Origin: Microcystis sp. T1-4
GTDB taxonomy: Bacteria; Cyanobacteriota; Cyanobacteriia; Cyanobacteriales; Microcystaceae
Assembly: GCF_000297435.1 (NCBI RefSeq)
Contig: NZ_CAIP01000019.1
Span: 1 to 32,237, forward strand
DNA length: 32,237 nucleotides
Reading direction: 5' to 3'
Part shown: piece after piece, positions 16,033 through 23,417 of the stretch
How positions within the stretch are numbered: the first letter of the stretch is position 1
How the letters are laid out: each line of letters begins with the position of its first letter
Made by a program: the position numbers and the translations under genes
Notes under the pieces: model-generated
Databases searched by the model: none
Seen by the model: only the letters and a program-made list of their open reading frames with translations
Told to the model about the DNA's origin: nothing

Positions 16033-17763
16033 ATCCTGCGGTTTTTTAGCAGCAGCTTTCTCCAATAAAGACTCGGCAAAAGCGAGGGCATCCGCTGCCG
16101 AATTTCCTCCCGTTAATTGTGCCAATTCTTCCCTTCTCGTCTGACGATTATCGAGAGAAGTAACCCGGACAACCGTGCGAATTTCCGAGAGATTAGTGGA
16201 ATTATCTTCGGCAATCATTTGTTTATAAACTCGAAAATGGTGATCAGCTAAAGCAGCCACTAAGGGTTGATGAGTAACGCACAAAACTTGATATTGTTGA
16301 CCTAATTGATCTAATTTATCGGCAATTGCCTGGGCAACTTTTCCCGATACTCCCGCGTCAATTTCGTCAAAAATCAGGGTTGCGGCTGCTGATTGGGATT
16401 GGGAAAAACAGGACTTTAAAGCTAGGAGAAAACGACTCATTTCTCCTCCGGAAGCGGTACTGGATAAAGGTTGGATTTTTTCCCCCGGATTGGGACTAAA
16501 ATAAAATCCCACTTGATCGACTCCCAGACTGCTAGGATTACCCGGGTCAATCCGACAGACAAAAATCACCTTTTCCATGGCTAAAGGTTTTAATTCCTGT
16601 ACCAATTGTTTTTCTAGTTGACTAGCGGTTTCTTGTCGCAAAAAGGTCAACTGGGTGCTAGTTTCTCGATAGATTTTTTCCTGTTGCTGACAAATTTTTT
16701 CTAATTCTTCAATCGATTGTCCTTCTCCCGTCAACTCCGCTAATTCCTGCTGTAATTTCTGATAATAATCGAGCGCTTCGGCTAAACTTGGGCCATACTT
16801 GCGACAAATGCGCTTAAGTTGGACGATTCTCTCTTCTATCTCGTTCAATCTCTCCGGATCTGCCTCTAGACTATCCCCATAAACGTTGATTTCCTGTCCC
16901 GCTTCCACCACCTGATTTAATGCCGATCGCACCATCTCTAAAATTGGCTCTAAACTGCTATCATAAACCATCATATTTGTCAAGATATTTTCAGCTTTTC
17001 CTAACAAATCAGCGACGGCCAGTTGATCGCGATCGTTTTGATAGAGGAGTTGATAGACTTGATAGCTGGAATTTTGCAAATCGACACCGTGGGAGAGTCG
17101 GTTTCTTTCCTGTTCCAACTGTTCCAACTCGTCAGCGTCAGTTAAATTAGCTGATTCTAGTTCTTTTAGTTGATATTCTAGTAAATCTAATCTCTGTAGG
17201 CGATTTTGTTCCGATTGCAACCTATTATTTAAACTATTCTTGCTTTCTTGCCAGTTAACGTAGGCTGTGGCTACCTTTTCCCGCTGCTGCAGCAGGGATT
17301 CACCCCCGTAGAGATCTAATAATTCCCTCTGTCGATTAGCGTCCATTAACTGAACTGTTTGACCTTGGGCGGTGATTTCTACCAAAAAATCTCTTATTTG
17401 CGCCATTTGTTGGCGATTAGCGACGACTCCGTTAATGCGAGAACGAGAACGCAAGGAATTATTAGTAATCACTAATTCCCGGCTGATGGTCAGACTATTA
17501 TCCTCTAATGGGTCAATTTCCTGACTTTCTAGCCAAGCAATTAATTCTGGAGTCAGAGAAAAAGTCGCTTCTAGGGTTGATTGTTGGCTTCCCTGACGGA
17601 TGACGCGATGATTGACTTTACCACCGAGAACAATATCGATCGCATCTAATATAATTGATTTTCCTGCCCCCGTCTCACCGGTCAGTACATTTAATCCGCT
17701 GCCGAAAGTTAATTCTAAGCGATCGATGAGGGTAAAATTTTCAATTTGTAGGCAGGATAACAT
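16009..17763 (-). CDS. recN: DNA repair protein RecN
   Basis: An SMC-like ATPase of 584 residues that acts in double-strand-break repair. Walker A is GETGAGKS near residue 29, preceded by the usual LQIENFTLIDRLELTFGSGLNVLTG. The middle, about residues 150-400, is a Glu/Leu-rich coiled coil. The ABC signature is SGGEMSRF and Walker B is ATLIFDEIDAGVSG, followed by LCVTHQPLVAALADHH. Length is normal (about 550-590). The final eight or so residues (TLKLTD-stop) are read from DNA that is the 3' end of Uma2 copy 2, so the C-terminus was probably altered by that duplication. The start codon ATG at 17763 is followed by LSCLQIENF, as expected. Confidence 0.96.
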   Translation of the reverse strand: MLSCLQIENFTLIDRLELTFGSGLNVLTGETGAGKSIILDAIDIVLGGKVNHRVIRQGSQQSTLEATFSLTPELIAWLESQEIDPLEDNSLTISRELVITNNSLRSRSRINGVVANRQQMAQIRDFLVEITAQGQTVQLMDANRQRELLDLYGGESLLQQREKVATAYVNWQESKNSLNNRLQSEQNRLQRLDLLEYQLKELESANLTDADELEQLEQERNRLSHGVDLQNSSYQVYQLLYQNDRDQLAVADLLGKAENILTNMMVYDSSLEPILEMVRSALNQVVEAGQEINVYGDSLEADPERLNEIEERIVQLKRICRKYGPSLAEALDYYQKLQQELAELTGEGQSIEELEKICQQQEKIYRETSTQLTFLRQETASQLEKQLVQELKPLAMEKVIFVCRIDPGNPSSLGVDQVGFYFSPNPGEKIQPLSSTASGGEMSRFLLALKSCFSQSQSAAATLIFDEIDAGVSGKVAQAIADKLDQLGQQYQVLCVTHQPLVAALADHHFRVYKQMIAEDNSTNLSEIRTVVRVTSLDNRQTRREELAQLTGGNSAADALAFAESLLEKAAAKKPQDLTLKLTD

Positions 17764-17764
17764 A

Positions 17765-17785
17765 TATCAGTAATCAGTAATCAGT
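17765..17785 (+). repeat. Short CAGTAAT heptamer repeat
   Basis: Two to three ATCAGTA units lie immediately upstream of recN, of the same type as the other heptamer arrays in the window. Confidence 0.6.
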
Positions 17786-17819
17786 TGCTAAGTAGGTAGG
17801 CGTTAAAAATTATCAGATG

Positions 17820-17877
17820 CCCCCTTATTAAGGGGGGATACCCCCTTAATCCCCCCTTATCAAGGGGGGCAGGGGGG
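17820..17877. repeat. CCCCCTTA/TAAGGGGG hairpin repeat
   Basis: Two G/C-rich palindromes, 17820-17836 (CCCCCTTA T TAAGGGGG) and 17851-17869 (CCCCCCTT ATC AAGGGGGG), are linked by CCCCCTTAAT and followed by AGGGGGG. Several alternative pairings are possible. It sits past the 3' end of the minus-strand response regulator gene and before recN, so it could end that transcript, although no clear U-tract follows. Confidence 0.7.
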
Positions 17878-17946
17878 ATCGAACCTAAAATCCATTTTTA
17901 ATTTAATTATAACCAGTTACTTATTCTTATTATCTTTCAACATTCC

Positions 17947-18627
17947 CTAATTTTCCCCGAAACGGTAGCCTTTGCCATAGACAGTATTAATTAGAGGTGT
18001 TTCCCCAGCCGCTTCGATTTTACGACGCAGCAAGCGCATCAGGGCAGGAACCACATTACTATTAGGTTGCTCTCCTTCTGACCAGAGATGCTGATAAATT
18101 TGTTCATGGGTGAGAAGTTGCCCGGGATGGGTCATAAATAAAGTTAACAATTGTACTTCTTTTGCTGATAAACTAATCGTGCGACCGTGACGATAGGCCA
18201 CTTGATTTTCGCTATCGAGTTCTAAATCAGCAAATTTTAATTTACTGCTATTACTAGCTTCAAAATTGGGAGAACGACGCAATAAAGCGCGGACTCTCGC
18301 TAATAATTCTCGCAGTTGAAAGGGTTTGACTAAATAATCATCGGCACCGGCATCTAATCCCGCCACTCGATCGTCTATGGTATCCTTCGCGGTTAGAAAT
18401 AAAACGGGAGTGGTGTCCCCTTGATTGCGTAAATGTTGACAGATTTGTAATCCCGATTGCTGGGGTAACATCCAATCGAGAATTAAGAGGTCATAATTAT
18501 TCTCTTGTGCCAATTCTAACCCCGTCCGACCATGATCAGCAATATCAACGTCATAGCCTTCTTGAGCAAGAATTTGTTCTAAGGGTTCGGTTAATTCTTT
18601 TTCATCATCAACGATAAGTATTTTCAT
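17947..18627 (-). CDS. OmpR-family two-component response regulator
   Basis: A 226-residue DNA-binding response regulator. Receiver domain residues 1-115: MKILIVDDEKELTEP (acidic pocket), LLILDWMLPQQSG (phospho-Asp at about 51), FLTAKD (Thr) and YLVKPFQ (Lys). The C-terminal winged helix of the OmpR/PhoB type (about 130-226) ends INTVYGKGYRFGEN. The frame is open upstream to 18714, but that extension (WGKWGDSTKKPQNPKTPKPN) is a translation of the low-complexity repeat, so the ATG at 18627 is used. No histidine kinase is adjacent and the signal is unknown. The receiver resembles RppA/NrsR-like cyanobacterial regulators, but a specific name is not supported. Confidence 0.93.
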   Translation of the reverse strand: MKILIVDDEKELTEPLEQILAQEGYDVDIADHGRTGLELAQENNYDLLILDWMLPQQSGLQICQHLRNQGDTTPVLFLTAKDTIDDRVAGLDAGADDYLVKPFQLRELLARVRALLRRSPNFEASNSSKLKFADLELDSENQVAYRHGRTISLSAKEVQLLTLFMTHPGQLLTHEQIYQHLWSEGEQPNSNVVPALMRLLRRKIEAAGETPLINTVYGKGYRFGEN

Positions 18628-18644
18628 AAAAGTAAAAAAGATGG

Positions 18645-18722
18645 TGTTGGGTTTTGGGGTTTTGGGGTTTTGGGGTTTTTTAGTTGAATCTCCCCATTTC
18701 CCCCATATCCCCATGTCCCCAT
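18645..18722. repeat. Composite GGGGTTTT / linker / CCCC repeat with quadruplex potential
   Basis: The + strand has four G tracts spaced by TTTT (18646-18673), then a linker close to TTTTTTAGTTGAATCT, then CCCC tracts spaced by 3-5 bases (18691-18720). On the minus strand this reads G-rich first, then C-rich, directly upstream of the response regulator ATG. It shares its order and linker with 2357-2486. Confidence 0.75.
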
Positions 18723-18731
18723 TTCTCCTAA

Positions 18732-19790
18732 TTATCTATCTTTGGGTAATAAATTGCGCCATTCGAGAGGGATATAACTTTCAATAAATCTAGCTAGGGT
18801 TGGGTAATGACGCTGATATAAAACTCCCATATAGATAATACCAAGTCCCAGGGCGGTTAGGGCAAAGGGAAAGAAAATTGAATCGGCAAAGAGACGATAG
18901 GAGAGATAGGAAAGATAGGCAAATACTCCGATACCTCCGAAAACCACAAATAATCTTCTTTTTAGCAGGACGGATAATAACATCAATCCCAAGTTAATTA
19001 GACAGTACAAAAATCGTTGCGCTTCATTATCATCGATGAGGAGAGATAGACTAAACCAAAACATAATTAATCCGAATAAGTACAGCCAAAAAGCAAAATC
19101 TCCCCGACTGCGACGCTGACGTACATCAATTAAATAGGCAGTTATCAAACAAGCAATTCCAAACCAAAAGGATACCCAGAGTCGCATTCTCCATATATAT
19201 TCGTTCTCTCCAAATAGTAAAGGAGTTAAGTCCATTGACATATACCACAGACTAAAAGCGATCGGTGCAGTTAAAAAAGGAAATTTAACAAATCGCAAAG
19301 TTATTAATCCTGCGATAATCGTGCCTAATTCCATTAAAAACCAACTCCCTTTAGTCCAGGTATAGAAATCTGGATAAATGGCCATATTTCCTGCTTGCCA
19401 GTATCCTGTCCAGCGTTGTAAACCATAGATTGCTAAGGGAGTCATGGTCACTGCCATGGTAAATAAAAGGCCGCCTGGTATTTTGAGATTTTGCTGAAAA
19501 TAGAGATTTTTCCCCGCAAAAATAAAACAAACTGCATAAAACAGGGCGATAAAAAATAGGCCTGCACCGCCGAAACTCTCCCAAGCTTCGTTCATAAACC
19601 ACCCCAGGGCGGAGATAACAATTAATGCCCCAAAATAATAGGCCACATTAGCGAAATTAAAGCGAGGGCGATTAACTTCATCTTCTTGGGGATAACGGGA
19701 TAAAAAAGCCGTCCATAAATTTTCAGCTTGGCTGGCAGTAATTAGGTTTTGTTGTACCGCCCAATCAAAATCTTCTTTTTCTAGTCTCAT
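18732..19790 (-). CDS. Polytopic membrane protein, DUF2157-like
   Basis: A 352-residue integral membrane protein. Residues 1-45 are a soluble N-terminus (VQQNLITASQAENLW), a start typical of DUF2157 proteins. From about residue 48 there are around nine hydrophobic helices (for example VAYYFGALIVISALGWF, GLFFIALFYAVCFIFAG, GDFAFWLYLFGLIMFWFSL and FFPFALTALGLGIIYMG). It ends in a short basic tail (WRNLLPKDR). No catalytic motif is visible and the function is unknown. The response regulator lies about 105 bases downstream on the same strand, across the composite repeat, so the two may share a transcript. Confidence 0.85.
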   Translation of the reverse strand: MRLEKEDFDWAVQQNLITASQAENLWTAFLSRYPQEDEVNRPRFNFANVAYYFGALIVISALGWFMNEAWESFGGAGLFFIALFYAVCFIFAGKNLYFQQNLKIPGGLLFTMAVTMTPLAIYGLQRWTGYWQAGNMAIYPDFYTWTKGSWFLMELGTIIAGLITLRFVKFPFLTAPIAFSLWYMSMDLTPLLFGENEYIWRMRLWVSFWFGIACLITAYLIDVRQRRSRGDFAFWLYLFGLIMFWFSLSLLIDDNEAQRFLYCLINLGLMLLSVLLKRRLFVVFGGIGVFAYLSYLSYRLFADSIFFPFALTALGLGIIYMGVLYQRHYPTLARFIESYIPLEWRNLLPKDR

Positions 19791-19807
19791 AACATTCTCT
19801 AGTCCTT

Positions 19808-19840
19808 AAGCTAAGATGTATTTTAACCGCTTATCCTAAG
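19808..19840 (+). repeat. 33-base dispersed repeat, copy 2
   Basis: Matches 12888-12920 at 27 of 33 positions. It lies 17 bases upstream of the DUF2157-like gene start. Confidence 0.7.
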
Positions 19841-19968
19841 GATAAGGGAATAGGGCATAGGCGCAGATGTTAAATCCTGTAATAAAACTTAACATTTACC
19901 GCTAGAAACATCCGAAATCTGCAAAATAGAGTACAATTCAATCTAGATTAACTATTATCGAAGCAATT

Positions 19969-20439
19969 ATGATAACTAAATCAGAACTCTATGAACAAGA
20001 TTTTCAATTATGGCTGATAACAACAATAGGTCAGTTAGAACAAGGAGATTTTCAGGCATTAGATGTATCTCATTTGGTTGAGGAGTTGAAAGAATTGGGT
20101 AAATCAGATAAAAATGCCTTGGAAGGAAATTTAATGATTTTGCTGGCTCATTTACTGAAACTAAAAGTACAATCCTCCGCCCCTGAAAGCATGAAATCTA
20201 GCTGGTATAGCTCCATTGTCGAACACAGGGAACGAGTTATCGCCTTACTAGAAAACACCCCTTCTTTGAAATCTCATTTAGCAATCGCCATCGATAAAAC
20301 CTATCCTAAAGGTCGCAAAATTGCCATCAAGGAAAGTAAATTGGCTGACTTTGGAATTGCGATTCCTCCAGAGGAAGCATATCCCTTAGACTGCCCTTTT
20401 TCCTTAGAACAGATTCTTGATGAAGATTTCTATGGCTGA
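19969..20439 (+). CDS. DUF29 domain-containing protein
   Basis: A 156-residue soluble protein. It starts YEQDFQLWLITTIGQLEQGDFQALDVSHLVEELKELG, has LLAHLLKLKVQ and SWYSSIVEHRERV in the middle, and ends PLDCPFSLEQILDEDFYG. These match the DUF29 family, which is expanded in cyanobacteria and often called accessory. The function is unknown; some members neighbour toxin-antitoxin or mobile regions, but nothing here shows that. It starts at ATG 19969 after an AT-rich leader. A 709-base gap follows. Confidence 0.9.
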   Translation: MITKSELYEQDFQLWLITTIGQLEQGDFQALDVSHLVEELKELGKSDKNALEGNLMILLAHLLKLKVQSSAPESMKSSWYSSIVEHRERVIALLENTPSLKSHLAIAIDKTYPKGRKIAIKESKLADFGIAIPPEEAYPLDCPFSLEQILDEDFYG

Positions 20440-20685
20440 TAATTCATATTTAATCCATCAGCTAAGACACTTTCAAAATGCTTCTAAAAAGTCTTCAAAT
20501 ATCAAAAACTGGGAAGCTATACAAGTCACATCTGTCTCCCGATACTAAGCGATTCGACTGACTTTAAATAGAGCTTACAAGCTTTTTTGCCCAACCCTAG
20601 TTAATCAGCCTGCAAAAAATAAGTAAAAATTATAAATTTAAGGTAAATAATTAAAATATTTAAATATTTGGGGCGATTAGTCAAG

Positions 20686-20703
20686 TGTAACAAGCAAGTT
20701 ACA
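20686..20703. promoter_or_regulatory. Perfect 6-6-6 inverted repeat, possible operator
   Basis: TGTAAC AAGCAA GTTACA is fully symmetric in its arms. It lies about 50 bases upstream of the -35 at 20752. The spacing is two bases longer than the NtcA consensus GTA-N8-TAC and does not fit CRP, so the binding protein is unknown. Confidence 0.4.
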
Positions 20704-20751
20704 AGATTTTGATTTTCCCAGAATTTGCCAAAATTTGGCTGTAAATCGGGG

Positions 20752-20779
20752 TTGCCTACATTTAATAATATGGTATAAT
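20752..20779 (+). promoter_or_regulatory. Near-consensus promoter, TTGCCT-N16-TATAAT with TG extension
   Basis: The -35 TTGCCT is at 20752-20757, and the -10 TATAAT is at 20774-20779 with a TGG just before it (extended -10). Transcription would start near 20786. The first large gene downstream is the PerR-type regulator at 21149, giving a leader of about 360 bases, or a separate small RNA or small mRNA. Confidence 0.6.
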
Positions 20780-20949
20780 CGTGGTATGCTGTGGGCTTAG
20801 TTTAAGCATTAAACCTCAAATCAACGCAAAATCAAGGCAATCAGGGGAATGTGTTGATACTCTTGCCCAAAAAAAGCCGCTAGTGGTGACATTTTTTTGT
20901 GTGACAATTTTTGAAGTTTTGTAAAGGCTATTGACTTAAAACCAGAATT

Positions 20950-21111
20950 ATGCAGGCTGAGAATTTTAGTACAAATGGTCAGGCTCTTTCTTGCTGCTCC
21001 TGTCTTCCGACAACGAAAATTTCCTATCTCACCATTGAGATAACTGCTCTGAGATGGGCTGAAAACTGGGGCAATGTGGACATCGATCGAAAGACTAAGC
21101 TAAACTGGTAA
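20950..21111 (+). CDS. Possible small protein of 53 residues
   Basis: An ATG frame of 53 codons plus stop, beginning MQAENFSTNGQALSCCSC, then SYLTIEITALRWAENWG, and ending LNW. It lies between the strong promoter at 20752 and the PerR gene, ending 37 bases before it. It has no clear Shine-Dalgarno and no recognised family. The Cys cluster and three Trp residues are unusual for a chance frame, but the length alone does not prove coding. Confidence 0.3.
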   Translation: MQAENFSTNGQALSCCSCLPTTKISYLTIEITALRWAENWGNVDIDRKTKLNW

Positions 21112-21148
21112 TGACTATGTATTAGGGCGGAGGTCAACGGATACAACT

Positions 21149-21589
21149 ATGGACAATTTGGAGGTAAAACAAAAACCGATCCGGTGTTTAGAAGATGCGA
21201 TCGAAAGGTGTCAAACTTTAGGAATGCGGGTTAGTCGTCAGCGTCGCTATATTTTAGAATTGCTGTGGCAAGCGCAGGAACACCTATCAGCGCGAGAAAT
21301 TTATGATCGTCTCAATCTGCAAGGAAAAAACATCGGTCATACCTCAGTGTACCAAAACCTAGAGGCTCTATCGGGTCAAGGCATTATCGAATCTGTGGAA
21401 CGCTGGGACGGCAGACTCTACGGCAACATCAGCGATTCCCACAGTCACATCAATTGTCTGGACAGTCAGGAAATCATCGATGTGCATATCCAACTTCCCC
21501 CGGAATTAATTAAACAGGTCGAGGCATCAACGGGGGTAAAAATTACCGATTATCGCATCGATTTCTATGGCTATAAAGAAAACAAATGA
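21149..21589 (+). CDS. perR: Fur-family transcriptional regulator, PerR-type
   Basis: A 146-residue Fur-fold metalloregulator. The winged helix covers residues 15-85, with GMRVSRQRRYILELLWQA and the recognition helix GHTSVYQNLEALSGQGIIE. The metal-sensing segment is LYGNISDSHSHINC with IIDVH beyond it. It has none of the CxxC pairs that hold structural zinc in many Fur proteins. The C-terminus ITDYRIDFYGYK and the overall match resemble the cyanobacterial PerR group (Slr1738/FurC type), which represses peroxide defence genes. The PerR assignment is from memory of that group; Fur-family membership is certain. A receiver/DUF3685 gene follows after 58 bases. Confidence 0.88.
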   Translation: MDNLEVKQKPIRCLEDAIERCQTLGMRVSRQRRYILELLWQAQEHLSAREIYDRLNLQGKNIGHTSVYQNLEALSGQGIIESVERWDGRLYGNISDSHSHINCLDSQEIIDVHIQLPPELIKQVEASTGVKITDYRIDFYGYKENK

Positions 21590-21647
21590 GCCAGATCACT
21601 GTATAATTGACCCTGTGAATAGTATCCGTTGACAGGCTGCAACTCTT

Positions 21648-23294
21648 GTGATCGATCGCCCTCTCACCTTAATTATCATCGATAATGACCCGATTTTCCG
21701 CTTGGGTCTGGTGCAGGCCTTGTCGCAGATAGAAAATATTAGTATCGTCACCGAAGGGGATTTAGAAACAATTTTCGCTTTGACTCTGAATCCCTCCCCC
21801 GAAATTATTATTATCGATCCTCTCTTTGATTGGTCTTACTGTGAAATTCTCCACTCTCGCTATCCCGAAAGTAAAATTGTTCTATTAACCTTTCCTCTCG
21901 ACTCCCGACAGCAACTAATCGCCAGAGAATTAGGCATCGCTGGTTATATTCCCAAAGGCACAAACCTAGAGCAATTTATCACTATTTTAGGACAAATTTC
22001 CCGGGATGAATCCCCGGATGTTGCCCCTTCTGCTCTCACCATTGCTACCCGTCCAAGTTTAGCTCCTAGCCATTGGTTAATCACTGCCGGCAAAACGGGA
22101 TTAAATCGCATCGAAAGTGAATTACATTTAATTGATCTCCATCTCAATCAACAGTCTTTATCCGGCTTTGATCGCTTTTATTGGCAGGGAAGAAAACGAG
22201 AACTTTTAGCAGCCCTATGGCTAGTGAGAAAACTAATTCCCCTGGAAGGTAGCTCTTACAATTCAGCTTCAGCGACACCTCCGATAATAATTAACAATAT
22301 CGATCGGGAATTACCAATTTTAAGCCGCGAGCGTCCCCTCTGTGTTTCGGCAGTTTTTGAGTCCACTTTAGCAGTCATTCGATCGCCTTTAATTAATAGA
22401 ACAAAGATTAGTTTTGAAATTGATGTTTTACAGGATAATCGGCAACGGGAATTATTGTATTTAGTTCTCGATGAAATTCGTAAAAATGTCGATGAAATGA
22501 GATATTTACAGGTTAGCAGTGGGGAATTAACCAGTCGCTTAAATCTGATTATTTACGATATCTGGGAGAAAGTCACCCGTAAATTTTTAGAAATTAATGC
22601 CTCGGTTTATGAGGAAATTAGTAAAGGCAGACTTAACGAAATTATTCTGGAAGAAAGAGAGGCAATTCAAACAGAAATCCTCAATAAAATTCCTTTTACT
22701 CTTGACTTATTTTCCTATTTAGTGTACGAAAATAGTTTAACTATTGACGGAGTAGGATACCGGGCTAATGCTCCTGAAACTATCGCCAGAGCCGAAATTC
22801 TCCTGCAAAATCTCATTCATAATATTGCCAATGCAGTGACGGTAATTATTCTCAATAACTTCTCGGAATCGGAAAGAATCAAACAAAAACTTTACCAGTC
22901 AGAATTTCTCATCGCCAGAAAATTAGCTAAAATTCGCAATGAATTATCTTGGAAATACCGACGGCAACAATATTGGCAAGAACCCAAAGATATCTTTGAA
23001 AGTCAATATCAATTATTTCACTATAGCGAGGGAGAAATCCAATCTCTAGCCATTTATTCCCCCCGACAGGAAGAATTAAACAGTTTAACAGGCATACCCT
23101 GGTTAGCTTCGATCGCCTTAGAATTAAGAGACTCTTTATCTCCTCGTTTACGCGCTTTTTTTCGGGTGGTGGGTAAGGGAGTAGTCTATATCCTTATCCA
23201 AGTTATCGGTCGCGGTATTGGTTTAGTAGTTCGCGGGGTTTTACAGGGAGTTGGTAACACTTGGCAGGAAGTCAAAGGTAAAAAGGGATCATGA
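21648..23294 (+). CDS. Receiver-like domain fused to DUF3685
   Basis: A 548-residue protein starting at GTG. Residues 1-120 look like a complete NarL-type receiver: acidic pair in IIIDNDPIF, candidate phospho-Asp in EIIIIDPLFDW, then LLTF and a Lys in GYIPKGT. The remaining 420 residues match the cyanobacterial DUF3685 type: mostly helical, with GRKRELLAALWLVRKLIPLEG, LVYENSLTIDGVGYRA and a C-terminal hydrophobic stretch at about 510-540 (VVYILIQVIGRGIGLVVRG) that could touch a membrane. There is no DNA-binding output domain. It is probably co-transcribed with the PerR-type gene (58-base gap). Function unknown. A 7-base tandem array starts 3 bases after the stop. Confidence 0.85.
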   Translation: MIDRPLTLIIIDNDPIFRLGLVQALSQIENISIVTEGDLETIFALTLNPSPEIIIIDPLFDWSYCEILHSRYPESKIVLLTFPLDSRQQLIARELGIAGYIPKGTNLEQFITILGQISRDESPDVAPSALTIATRPSLAPSHWLITAGKTGLNRIESELHLIDLHLNQQSLSGFDRFYWQGRKRELLAALWLVRKLIPLEGSSYNSASATPPIIINNIDRELPILSRERPLCVSAVFESTLAVIRSPLINRTKISFEIDVLQDNRQRELLYLVLDEIRKNVDEMRYLQVSSGELTSRLNLIIYDIWEKVTRKFLEINASVYEEISKGRLNEIILEEREAIQTEILNKIPFTLDLFSYLVYENSLTIDGVGYRANAPETIARAEILLQNLIHNIANAVTVIILNNFSESERIKQKLYQSEFLIARKLAKIRNELSWKYRRQQYWQEPKDIFESQYQLFHYSEGEIQSLAIYSPRQEELNSLTGIPWLASIALELRDSLSPRLRAFFRVVGKGVVYILIQVIGRGIGLVVRGVLQGVGNTWQEVKGKKGS

Positions 23295-23296
23295 AT

Positions 23297-23403
23297 GATA
23301 ACTGATAACTGATAACTGATAACTGATAACTGATAACTGATAACTGATAACTGATAACTGATAACTGATAACTGATAACTGATAACTGATAACTGATAAC
23401 TGA
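23297..23403 (+). repeat. Perfect heptamer array (GATAACT)n, about 15 copies
   Basis: 107 bases of uninterrupted 7-base unit lie between two convergent genes. It belongs to the short tandemly repeated repetitive (STRR) heptamers known in cyanobacteria. The unit length prevents a constant reading frame, and TAA/TGA stops occur in all + strand frames. Confidence 0.95.
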
Positions 23404-23417
23404 AGTGACCCTAACTT

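Larger units (their letters stand above)
20440..21148. other. Long gap upstream of the PerR-type gene, with promoter and possible small ORF or RNA
   Basis: It contains a perfect inverted repeat (20686-20703), a near-consensus promoter (20752-20779), a short hairpin (GTTTAA GCA TTAAAC near 20801-20815), a 53-codon open frame (20950-21111) and a 7-base stem TATCTCA CCAT TGAGATA (21025-21042). Bases 20553-20565 share a 13-mer (TTCGACTGACTTT) with the group II intron remnant at 30716, which may be chance. No tRNA was found. Confidence 0.6.

Noticed and set aside
18628..18714. N-terminal extension of the response regulator (WGKWGDSTKKPQNPKTPKPN)
   Set aside because: It is a translation of the CCCCAAAA-type repeat; receivers of this family begin at MKILIVDD.
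23297..23403. CRISPR-like array
   Set aside because: The unit is 7 bases, perfectly tandem and without spacers; no cas genes are present.
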